In this document: positions 33,717 to 43,100 of the stretch, in pieces | Layout of the letters: the number at the start of each line of letters is the position of its first letter | Numbering within the stretch: position 1 is the first letter of the stretch | Source of the DNA: Deltaproteobacteria bacterium | GTDB lineage: Bacteria; Myxococcota_A; Polyangia; Polyangiales; JADJMO01 | NCBI GenBank assembly: GCA_022843175.1 | Contig: JALHOE010000047.1 | Location: 1 to 45,093, forward strand | Length of the DNA stretch: 45,093 nt | Direction of reading: 5' to 3' | Translations under genes and position numbers: made by a program | The notes under the pieces: model-generated | Told to the model about the DNA's origin: nothing | The model's database searches: none | What the model saw: only the letters and a program-made list of their open reading frames with translations

Positions 33717-35819
33717 CCAAACCTCGCAGCGATCCGCGCGGACCATTTTGCTCCCCGCCTTGCACTGAAACGCGCTCGCGAACTCCGGCATGTTGCTCAC
33801 CGGCCCGTTCACCCGCCACATCGGCGGCGAGTGCGGATCGACCTTGGTGAGCATCGCGCGGTACTGCGGGCGCGCGTTCTGGCACCACGCCTGGGCGTAG
33901 CCGAGGAAGAACTGCTGGTCGGGGGTGAAGTTGCCGACCGCGGGCGCGTCCTTGTGGGCGGATTTGTACGCGAGGTACGAGAGCTTGAGGCCGCCGAGGT
34001 CGGCGATGTTCTCGCCGAGCGTGAGCTTGCCGTTCACCTTGAGCTCGTTCTTCGGATCGGGGTCGGGCAGGGCGACGTAGCCGTCGAACTGCTTGACCAC
34101 GCACGACGCGCGCTTGTCGAACTCCTTGTTCACCTTCGCCGTCCACCACTCCGACATGTTGCCGTCGCCGTCGAACTGGCGGCCCTCGTCGTCGAAGCCG
34201 TGGGTGAGCTCGTGGCCCATCACCATGCCGATCGCGCCGTAGTTGAGCGCGTCGGGCGCCTTCTTGTTGTAGAACGGCGGCTGGAGGATGCCGGCGGGGA
34301 ACGACATCTCGTTCATGTTCGGGTCGTAGCCCGCGTTCACCGTGCTCGGCGGCCAGTACCACTCCTTGCGGTCGAGCGGCTTGCCGATCTTCGCGAGCTG
34401 GCGCTTGGTCTCGAACGCCTCGGCGGCGAGCACGTTCTTGGCGTGCGCCTCGCGGCTGATCACCAGCGTGTCGTAGTTACGCCACGCGTCGGGGTAGCCG
34501 ATCTTGTTCTTCACCTTGTGCAGCTTGTCGAGCGCGCGCTTGCGGGTGACGTCGTCCATCCAGGGGATCTGCTCGAGATCCTTCTGCATGATCGCCTCGA
34601 TCTCGCCGATCATCGCCAGCGTCTCGGCCTTGCCGTCGGGCCCGAAGGTGGCCTTCACGAAGCCCTGACCGAGCGCCTCTCCGAGCGAGGCCTCGGTCGA
34701 CTTCACGCAGCGCTTCCACCGCGGGAGGATCGCCTTGGCGCCGCTCAGGTTCTGCGAGGTGAAGCGGAAGTCCTCCTCGACGAACGCCTTCGGCAGCGAG
34801 CCGGCGCGCTCCTGCAGCACGTGCCACTTGAGGTACACCCGGAGATCCTCGGGCTTCTCCTTCTTGAGGTCGCCGAGCTTCTTCGCGGAGTTGAGCGACA
34901 CGACGTTGATCGGCGCGTCGGCCGCGACGTTGAGGCCGGTGACGAACGTCTCGAAGCCGAAGTCCGGCGCGAGCTTCACCAGCTGCTTGAGCGTCATCCG
35001 GTGGTAGACCTTCTTCGGATCGCGCCGCTCGACGCGGGTCATGGCCGCGCTCGCGAGCTGGGTCTCGATCTTCATGATCGTCTTCGCCGACTCGGACTCG
35101 AGCCCCGCGAGCGCGAGCATCTTGCCGACGTGCTCGACGTACGCGGCGCGGATCTCGTCGGGCTTCTTGCCCTTGTCGAAGTAGTAGTCGCGGTCGGGGA
35201 GGCCGAGGCCGCCCTGGTCGAGCTGGCCGATCACCTGCGTCGCGTCCTTGTAGTCCTGGCCCGAGCCGAACCCGACGAGCGGGTGGAGGCCGAGCGCGTA
35301 GAGCGCGCGCACCGTGGCGGCGAGGTCCTTGCTGTCCTTGAGGCCGTCGATGGTGGCGAACGCCTCGGCGAGCGGCTTGAGGCCGCCCTTCTCGATCGAC
35401 TCCTCGTCCATGCACGTCGTCCAGTAGTCGGCGAGCTTCTTCGCGTAGGGGTCGCTCGCGTTCTTGCCGGCGGCGTAGCCCTCGAGGATCTCCTTGAGAA
35501 CCTTCTGATTGCGCTCGTCGATGTCGTGGAAGCTGCGGCTCCACGAGGAGCGGTCCTCGGGGATCGGCGTGCTCTTCATCCAGCTGCCGCACGCGTAGGC
35601 GTAGAAGTCGTCGCACGGGCTGACCGAAGTATCGATCGCGTTCGCGTCGACGCCCGCGGGGGCCGCCTTGACGGGCAGGGCCGGCGGCGGGGGCGGCTTC
35701 GCAGCCTCAGCCGGAGCCGGGGGCATCGGGATCGGCGTGTCGACCGGGGGGCGGGGGGACGCGCTGCAGGCGACGATGCCGAGGGACAACGCGCCGACGA
35801 ACGAGCGGGCGAGGGACAT
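33714..35819 (-). CDS. M13 family metallopeptidase lipoprotein (neprilysin/PepO type)
   Basis: This 701-residue lipoprotein has lipobox I-V-A-C (Cys18), then a Pro/Ala linker (about 22-60) and the M13 N-terminal domain starting C-D-D-F-Y-A-Y-A-C-G-S-W (about 69-80). The catalytic domain carries H-E-L-T-H (His536, Glu537, His540), the third zinc ligand in G-E-N-I-A-D-L-G-G (Glu603) and the C-terminal C-x-V-W signature (C-E-V-W). N-A-G-Y-D-P-N-M-N-E near 500 matches the substrate-binding N-A-[YF] motif. It should cleave oligopeptides outside the inner membrane. Length fits the family (about 650-750). ATG at 35819 starts the signal peptide. It is divergent from two large metalloprotease genes, with a CRP-type site 59 nt upstream, suggesting joint control of a proteolytic set. 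Assignment is secure. Confidence 0.95.
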   Translation of the reverse strand: MSLARSFVGALSLGIVACSASPRPPVDTPIPMPPAPAEAAKPPPPPALPVKAAPAGVDANAIDTSVSPCDDFYAYACGSWMKSTPIPEDRSSWSRSFHDIDERNQKVLKEILEGYAAGKNASDPYAKKLADYWTTCMDEESIEKGGLKPLAEAFATIDGLKDSKDLAATVRALYALGLHPLVGFGSGQDYKDATQVIGQLDQGGLGLPDRDYYFDKGKKPDEIRAAYVEHVGKMLALAGLESESAKTIMKIETQLASAAMTRVERRDPKKVYHRMTLKQLVKLAPDFGFETFVTGLNVAADAPINVVSLNSAKKLGDLKKEKPEDLRVYLKWHVLQERAGSLPKAFVEEDFRFTSQNLSGAKAILPRWKRCVKSTEASLGEALGQGFVKATFGPDGKAETLAMIGEIEAIMQKDLEQIPWMDDVTRKRALDKLHKVKNKIGYPDAWRNYDTLVISREAHAKNVLAAEAFETKRQLAKIGKPLDRKEWYWPPSTVNAGYDPNMNEMSFPAGILQPPFYNKKAPDALNYGAIGMVMGHELTHGFDDEGRQFDGDGNMSEWWTAKVNKEFDKRASCVVKQFDGYVALPDPDPKNELKVNGKLTLGENIADLGGLKLSYLAYKSAHKDAPAVGNFTPDQQFFLGYAQAWCQNARPQYRAMLTKVDPHSPPMWRVNGPVSNMPEFASAFQCKAGSKMVRADRCEVW

Positions 35820-35877
35820 GGGCGGGAGCGTTCCGCCTGTTGGCGGCGCGCTTCAAGAGCGCTTTCTGCGGCTCGTC

Positions 35878-35893
35878 TGTGATGTAGGTCACA
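35878..35893. promoter_or_regulatory. candidate CRP/FNR-family binding site
   Basis: TGTGA-N6-TCACA is an exact match to the two half-sites of the CRP consensus. It lies 59 bp before the M13 start (minus strand) and 187 bp before the first metzincin start (plus strand) in a 260-nt divergent gap. No clear -10/-35 pair is seen. A hairpin GCGCT-TCAAG-AGCGC lies nearby at about 35850. Confidence 0.5.
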
Positions 35894-36079
35894 CCCGGCC
35901 CAGCAAAACTGTACCGCTCACCGACTGTGCCGGTTTCCCCGTGAAAAAGTCTCCTTCGGTCAACACCGGTTCATCCGGGGGTGGCGGGGAGGCCCGCTTT
36001 CATGCAGGATGCGCGGCCTCGTGGGGTTGGGCCGGCTCTCTCGTGCACGCGGGGAGCTCGAGTCGCTTTGGAGGATCCA

Positions 36080-39000
36080 ATGGCGCAGTGGCGTGGTCTT
36101 GTCGCAACGGTCGGGTTGATGGCCGGTCTTCTCGCGAGCGGCAGCTCTGGCTGCGCGAACGAGGCAGAGCCGATCTCGCAGGTGCAGCCGAACGCGCTCC
36201 ACAAGTCCACGTTCGTGCGGCGCGACGCCGACGGCGCGTACCGCGCGGACAGCGACTCCTGGTATTTCCGCGGCACCATTATCGACGTGCCGACCACCAG
36301 CTCCGTCGCCTTCATCGGCGCGGCGTCGGACATGTCGCGCGTGAAGTGGCGCATCGAGGAGTCGTTCCTCCTCGCGGTCCGCGAGGATCCGGACATCCTC
36401 GAGTCGGGCGACAAGTCCGGCGGCGTCATCGCGGCCTTCCCCATCACGAGCCACTTCGACATCCGCCGCGCCTACAACGCGCAGACCGGCGAGGAGCAGA
36501 ACCTCCTCGTCGAGAACACCACCGATCGCCCGTGGTACCAGCGCGATTACATCCGCGTCGACTGGTCGCGCAACACGATCAGCGAGAAGACCTGGACGTT
36601 CCCCGGCATCGAGCGCTTCTCGGCCGCGAGCTACTTCGTGCAGGACAGCAGGGACAAGGACGCGCCGGTCTTCAAGGACGACTACTTCGACATCACCGCG
36701 CGCTACACGATCTTCCCCGACATCGAGACGTGCTTCTACGTCTACCGCGACTTCAACTGCGGCCCGGCCGACATCGCCGCCCGCATCTCCTTCATGAAGG
36801 TGCCCGCGCGCGAGTTCGTGCCGCGCGAGTACCCGGACCGCATCACCGTCACCGACAAGAACGGCGACGCGATCCGCACCGTCAGCGGGACGCCGGTCAC
36901 GCTGCCGATGTTCGATCAGTACGGCGTCTTCCGCACCGAGCGCGCCGTCTACGACCAGCGCTTCGGCCCGCTCGAGAAGAAATACATCTACCGGATGAAC
37001 CAATGGAACATCTGGCAGGAGTGGTTCAAGAAGGGCCCCGACGGCAAGGTGCTCAAGGGCGCGGACGGTAAAGAGGTCCTCCTCCCGTACGGCGAGCGCA
37101 AGGTCCGCCCCATCGTCTACTTCCTCAACGCGGAGTGGCCGAAGGAGCTGTGGGGCGTGGCCGACAAGGTGGCCACCCAGTGGAACGACGCCTTCTCCGA
37201 GGCGGTCGCCGCGTCGCGCCTCCTCGAGAAGAAGCCGGGCTCCGCGATCGCGCACAGCGAGCTGCGCGCCGAGGTCGACGCGATGGGCGCGCGCAACGAG
37301 CGCGTGTTCATCCTCTGCAAGAACAACCCGGTCCTCGAGGGCGATCCCGCGGAGTGCGGGCCCAAGGGCACCGTCGCGCGCATCGGCGACCAGCGCTTCT
37401 CCTTCATGTACTGGGTGCACAAGCCGCAGGGCGGGGGGCTCCTCGGCTTCGGCCCGAGCTACGCCGACCCGATCACCGGCGAGCTCTTCTCGGCCGCGGC
37501 CTACGAGTACGGCGGTGAGAACGACCGCTACGCCCAGAGCGGCGTCGAGGTCGTCAACCTGCTCATGGGGAAGTGGACCGAGTTCGACTACGCGAACGGC
37601 ATCCACACCGACGTCTACGCCAAGCGCCTCGCCGCCGGCGAGGTGCCGGGCCCGATGGAGTCCGCCGCGACCGACAAACCCGCGGCCACGCCGGGCTCCA
37701 AGGACTTCGATCTCTTCAAGCTCCAGGCGCAGGTCGACAAGTCGCTCGACCGCCCGCTCCTCAGCACCGTCGCGCTCAAGGGCGTCCCGATCGCCACCGG
37801 CGGCTCCGCCGTCGACACGCTCGGGCGCATCAAGGGCACCAAGTTCGAGCGGCTCCTCTTCGACAACCCCGAGCTCAAGCCGCTCATCGGCAAGGCCAAG
37901 ACCGACAAGCTCGACGACGGAGACATCCGCAAGCTGTTCGACCTCATGGTCGGCCAGGATCCGGTGAAGCGCGATCGCAAGCGCCTCGAGTTCCTCGGCA
38001 AGCACGGCTGCTACTTCACCACCGAGTTCGCCGACGACGCCGTGGTGGGCATCGCCAAGGAGCTCGCCGACAAGTACGGCAAGGGCGAGACGCCCGCCGA
38101 GGAAGAGGCGATCCAGAAGAAGATCTGGCAGGAGATCCGCGAGCGCGTGCTCCTCGGTCTCGCGCAGCACGAGGTCGGTCACACCCTCGGCCTCCGCCAC
38201 AACTTCGAGGGCTCGATCGACGCGCTCAACTTCCACGACGAGTTCTGGAAGCTCAAGGGCGACAACCCGAAGTACGGCGCCCCCGCGACCGACGCCGAGA
38301 AGAACGGCAAGGTCACCGAGTACCAGTACTCGACGGTCATGGACTACGGTTCGCGCTTCAACAGCGACGTGCACGGTCTCGGCAAGTACGACTACGCGGC
38401 CATCCGCTTCGCCTACGGCGACGTCGTCGAGTCGTGGCCCGCGGGCACCGTCGCCGACCCGCTCTACAACGCGCCGCCGAACAGGTTCAAGACGCCGATC
38501 TTCAACGGCTACAGCGCCGAGGTCCTCCAGCACATCAACAAGGACGTGCGCCACTACACGCAGCTCCCCGGCGAGCTGAAGGGCGGCACCAAGGCGCTGG
38601 CCATGGGCGGGCGACAGCTGCGCCGCTTCAGCGACGTCGTCGCCGCCGCGCAGGCGCTCTATCAGGCGAGCGCGGGCAAGCCTTCGGCGGTGAAGACCGG
38701 CAGCCACAGCGGCGCCGATCCGAGCAAGGCGATCGACGTCGTGCCCTACCGGTTCTGCTCCGACGAGCTCGCCGACACGACCGACCACCCGCTCTGCCAC
38801 CGCTGGGACACCGGCCTCGACCAGTTCGAGATCGTTCGCGACGCGATGGAGCGGTACAAGCAGTACTACATCTTCGACGCGTTCTCGCGCGGTCGGGTCA
38901 ACGGCTTCTCGCTCGCCAACGGCTACCTCGGCAAGCTCGTGAGCCGCTACTTCCTGCCGGTGCAGATGCAGTACGCGCACTGGATGTTCTTCCAGGGCGA

Positions 39001-40069
39001 GCGCAACAAGCTGTGGAAGGAGCTCGACGGCGACGGCGCCGGCGTGGCCAACGGCTACATCTCCGACAAGGACTGGTTCAAGGATCCGGGCGGCGGTCTG
39101 CCCGCCACCGTCGCCACATACTGGGGCCTCGACCGCCTGGTCGACGTCCTCGCGACGCCGGACCTCGGCACCTACCAGGACTACAACAGCGACGGCATCT
39201 TCCGTCAGGCGGCCGGCGTGTACGCGTGCGGCAGCGGCCCCAACCCGGTCGCGTGCAAGTCGAGCGCGACCCAGCTGGTGCTCGATCTCGGGAGCGGCGC
39301 TCGCTACCTCAACACGCAGTACGAGCGCGGCACCGGCTCGAGCTACTTCATGCGCATCTCGAACGCGGGCGGCATCTACGACAAGATCGCCGCGCTCCTC
39401 GCGCTCACCTACGACGGCACGAGCTTCCTCGGCCGCGACGTCACCAACGACCTCACCTATCGCGTCGGGTTCTACCTCGCGTATCCCAAGGCGATGACGG
39501 CGGTGTTCGGCGGCATCGCGTCCGAGACCCACGACAACTACTCGTGGCGTTGGTCGATCTCGGGCTCGAAGGTGACGCTGATGTCGCCCGACGTGTTCGC
39601 GACCCGCGGCGCGCTCGACGGCATCCCCGAGCCCGCCAAGCTCGCGGGCAAGCCCGTCGATTCGCAGTGGTACTTCTTCTACAAGGCGTACGCGCTGTAC
39701 TTCTCGATGGCGCAGTTCAAGTCGAGCTTCGCCCAGTCGTACAACGACGCGGTCCGCGTCTACTGCACCGGCTGCGGCGAGGGCTTCACGCCCGGCGCCG
39801 GCACCACGGTGGTGAAGTTCACCGACCCGCTCTCCGGCAAGGAGTACGCGGCGGTCGACTTCGGCACCGGGCGCTTCAGCCCCGGCGCGCAATTGGTCAA
39901 GAAGGGCATCGAGCTGGTGAAGCTCTACGACGAGGCGAGCAAGCGTCCCTCCGAGGATCCCGATCGCAGCGCCGCGGTCGCCGATGCGCTCAGCGCGCTC
40001 GCCTACCACATCGAGACCCTCGATCTCGTTCGCGGTCTCTACGCCGAATACGGCGCGACGTCGTTCTGA
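36080..40069 (+). CDS. giant zinc-dependent metalloprotease lipoprotein A (DUF4953-like metzincin)
   Basis: This 1329-residue lipoprotein has signal peptide with lipobox ending S-S-G-C (Cys25). A large beta-rich N-terminal part (about 30-600) precedes the metzincin signature H-E-V-G-H-T-L-G-L-R-H (His697, Glu698, His701, His707) and a Met-turn-like V-M-D-Y (about 755). The phrase G-L-G-K-Y-D-Y-A-A-I-R-F-A-Y-G after it is typical of the zinc-dependent metalloprotease group with DUF4953. The remaining roughly 550 residues are unassigned and contain a C-x2-C (C-T-G-C) near 1230. The start ATG at 36080 follows GGAGGA. By family knowledge it would be a surface or periplasmic endopeptidase. It is followed 44 nt later by a full-length paralogue, with which it shares every domain, so the pair is a tandem duplication. 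DUF numbers are from memory, not a search. Confidence 0.9.
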   Translation: MAQWRGLVATVGLMAGLLASGSSGCANEAEPISQVQPNALHKSTFVRRDADGAYRADSDSWYFRGTIIDVPTTSSVAFIGAASDMSRVKWRIEESFLLAVREDPDILESGDKSGGVIAAFPITSHFDIRRAYNAQTGEEQNLLVENTTDRPWYQRDYIRVDWSRNTISEKTWTFPGIERFSAASYFVQDSRDKDAPVFKDDYFDITARYTIFPDIETCFYVYRDFNCGPADIAARISFMKVPAREFVPREYPDRITVTDKNGDAIRTVSGTPVTLPMFDQYGVFRTERAVYDQRFGPLEKKYIYRMNQWNIWQEWFKKGPDGKVLKGADGKEVLLPYGERKVRPIVYFLNAEWPKELWGVADKVATQWNDAFSEAVAASRLLEKKPGSAIAHSELRAEVDAMGARNERVFILCKNNPVLEGDPAECGPKGTVARIGDQRFSFMYWVHKPQGGGLLGFGPSYADPITGELFSAAAYEYGGENDRYAQSGVEVVNLLMGKWTEFDYANGIHTDVYAKRLAAGEVPGPMESAATDKPAATPGSKDFDLFKLQAQVDKSLDRPLLSTVALKGVPIATGGSAVDTLGRIKGTKFERLLFDNPELKPLIGKAKTDKLDDGDIRKLFDLMVGQDPVKRDRKRLEFLGKHGCYFTTEFADDAVVGIAKELADKYGKGETPAEEEAIQKKIWQEIRERVLLGLAQHEVGHTLGLRHNFEGSIDALNFHDEFWKLKGDNPKYGAPATDAEKNGKVTEYQYSTVMDYGSRFNSDVHGLGKYDYAAIRFAYGDVVESWPAGTVADPLYNAPPNRFKTPIFNGYSAEVLQHINKDVRHYTQLPGELKGGTKALAMGGRQLRRFSDVVAAAQALYQASAGKPSAVKTGSHSGADPSKAIDVVPYRFCSDELADTTDHPLCHRWDTGLDQFEIVRDAMERYKQYYIFDAFSRGRVNGFSLANGYLGKLVSRYFLPVQMQYAHWMFFQGERNKLWKELDGDGAGVANGYISDKDWFKDPGGGLPATVATYWGLDRLVDVLATPDLGTYQDYNSDGIFRQAAGVYACGSGPNPVACKSSATQLVLDLGSGARYLNTQYERGTGSSYFMRISNAGGIYDKIAALLALTYDGTSFLGRDVTNDLTYRVGFYLAYPKAMTAVFGGIASETHDNYSWRWSISGSKVTLMSPDVFATRGALDGIPEPAKLAGKPVDSQWYFFYKAYALYFSMAQFKSSFAQSYNDAVRVYCTGCGEGFTPGAGTTVVKFTDPLSGKEYAAVDFGTGRFSPGAQLVKKGIELVKLYDEASKRPSEDPDRSAAVADALSALAYHIETLDLVRGLYAEYGATSF

Positions 40070-40113
40070 TCGGCGCCCTGCAAAAGCTTCCCTGACTGGT
40101 TGTGGAGGAAACG

Positions 40114-43100
40114 ATGGCCTCGAAGTTCTTGCGACTCGCCGGAATGCTGACGCTCCTCGGAGCGCTCGGGAGCGGCTCTGTCTCGTGCGCGGGCGAACGC
40201 GACGAGATCAGCCGCGTGCAACCGAACGCGATCCCGAAGTCGATGTTCGTGGCGAAGGACGGCAACGGCGCCTACCTCGACGGCGTCGAGAGCTGGTACT
40301 TCCGCGCCACGGTGATCGACGCGCCGGCGGCCAACTCGGTGCCGGCGTACATCGGGACGGCGGGCGACATGGCCCGCTTGAAGTGGAAGATCGAAGAGAG
40401 GTTCCTCCTCGCGATCCAGGAGAACCCGGACGTCGAGGGCACCGGCGACGTGAAGGGCGGCGTCGTCGCGGCCTTCCCGATCGTGAGTCACTTCGACATT
40501 CGCCGTCAGTACAACGCCAACACCGGCGAAGAGGCGAACGTCGTCGAGGAGAACACGACCGATCGCCCGTGGTGGGCGCGGGACTACATGCGCGTCGACT
40601 GGTCGAACAACAAGATCAGCGAGGCGGGCTTCGTGTTCCCGGCCTACGAGTCGGTGAGCGCGGCGACGTACTACGTGCAGGACGAGAAGGACGAGAACCA
40701 CCCGATCTTCACCAAGGACTACGTCGACATCACCGCCCACTACACGGTGAAGCCCACGCCCTCGACCTGCTACTACATCTACCGCTCGTACACCTGCGGC
40801 ACCGGCCAGGTCTCGGCGCGCCTCTCGTTCATGAAGGTGCCCGAGCGCGACTACCTCCCGCGCGACTACCCGGATCGCCTCCCCATCCTCGACGAGGAGG
40901 GGCAGACGATCCGCTCGCTGAGCGGCACGCCGTACTCGCTGCCGATGCAGGACCAGTTCGGGTTCTTCCGCGTGGAGCGCGCGATCTACGACCAGCGCAT
41001 GGGCACGCTCGAGAAGCGCTACGTCTACCGCGCGCGGATCTGGAACATCTGGCAGTCGTGGTTCGTGCGCGACAACGGCAAGATCGTGTTCGAGGACGGC
41101 ACCGCGCTCCCCGAGACCGAGGCGCGGTCGCTCATCGCCTACGGCAAGAAGAAGCCGAAGCTCCTGCCGTACAACGAGCGCAAGGTCCGGCCGATCGTCT
41201 ACTTCATCAACCACGATTGGCCGAAGGACATGCTCCCGATGGCGCGCGACGTGGCCAACGGCTGGAACGACGCGTTCCAGGAGACCGTCGCCGCCAATCG
41301 CCTCCTCGAGAAGAACCCGACGGTCGCGATGGGAGATCTCCGCGCCGAGGTCGACGCGATGAAGGCGCGCAAGGAGAACGTCTTCGTCCTCTGCGAGAAC
41401 AACCCGGTCAAAGAGGGCGATCCCGAGGCGTGCGGGCCCGTCGGCACCGTCGCGCGGCTCGGCGACCAGCGCTTCTCGTTCATGTACTGGGTGAGCAAAC
41501 CGCAGCCCACGGGGCCGCTCGGCCTCGGTCCGAGCTACTCCGACCCGATCACCGGCGAGCTGTTCTCGGCGGGCGCGCACCTCTACGGCGCGGCGCTCGA
41601 CACCGCGGCGCAGAAGGGCCTCGAGATCGTCAACCTCCTCAACGGCAAGTTCAAGGAGAACGACTACATCGAGGGCGTCGCGACCGACGAGTACGCCAAG
41701 CGCTTGGCGAAGGGCGAGGTCCCCGGCCCGTCGTCCGCGTTCAAGGACACCGTGCCCGGCACGCCCGGCTTCGATCTCGAGAAGCTCAAGGCGCGCGTCG
41801 AGAAGACGCTCGACCGCCCGCTCCTCGACACCATCGCCAAGAAGGGGCTCCCCGAGGCGAAGGGCCCGTCCGGTCTCGATCGCATCAAGATGATCAAGGG
41901 CACGCCGCTCGAGCGCGCCATCCTCGACAACCCGGAGACGCGCGCGATGCTCGGCAAGCCGCGCGACGCGGCGCTGTCGGACGACGATCTCCACGCCGCG
42001 ACCGACCTCCTCTTCGGCAAGGATCTACGCCGCGAAGAGGACGAGCGCGCGCGCTTCCTCGGCGAGCACAACTGCTTCTACCCGACGGACTTCGCCGACG
42101 ACGCGATGTTCGGCCTCGCCAAGGAGCTCCTCAAGAAGTACGGCAAGGGCGGCAACGCCGCCGAGGACGAGGCGATCCAGAAGAAGATGTGGCAGGAGAT
42201 CCGCCACTACTACGCCCGTCAGGTCATGGAGCACGAGGTCGGCCACACGGTCGGCATGGCCCACAACTTCGAGGGCTCGAGCGACGCGATCAACTTCTTC
42301 GACGAGTTCTGGAAGCTCAAGGGCGACAAGCCGAAGTACGGCGCGGCGATGACCGACGCGGAGCGCGACGGCAAGCTCGTCGAGTTCCAGTACTCGACGG
42401 TCATGGACTACACCTCGCGGTTCAACAGCGAGATCCACGGCCTCGGCAAGTACGACTACGCCGCCGTGCGCTTCGCCTACGGCGACGTCGTCGAGGCGTG
42501 GCCGGCCGGCAAGGTGATCGACCCGCTCTATTCGGTCGATCCCACGAAGTTCCAGTTCAACCTCGGGTTCCAGGGCTACAGCGCCGAGTACCTCGACGGC
42601 ATCAACCGGAACTACCGGCACTACACCCAGATCCCCGGCGAGTTCGCCGACGGCACCAAGTCGCTCTTCAAGATGGGCCGCGAGCTCCGCAAGTTCGGCG
42701 ACGTCTACCAGAACGCCTCCGAGCAGTGGCGTCACGTCGCGGTCGAGAAGCGCGGCGGCGTGAAGACCGGCGCGTGGAAGCCCACCTCGGCCAACGCGAA
42801 GATCTACGACATGTCGAAGCCGATCGACGTCGTTCCCTACCGCTGGTGCGGCGATCAGCTGGCGGGCTCGGTCGGGCGCCCGATGTGCGAGCGCTGGGAC
42901 ACCGGCATCGACGGGTTCGAGGTCGTGAAGGACGCGATCGACCGCTACCGCTCGTACTACGTGTTCGACGCGTTCGTCCGCGGTCGCGTCGACGGTTTCA
43001 ACCGCCTGCGCAGCTACCTCGGCACCGTGTCGAGCCGCTACTTCAGCCACGTCCACCGCCACTACATCCACTGGCTGTTCAACGGCGTGTACGGCGCGCG

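Noticed and set aside
35960-40009. 1349-residue open frame opposite metalloprotease A
   Set aside because: It is an antisense shadow of a gene with a signal peptide, metzincin motif and paralogue.
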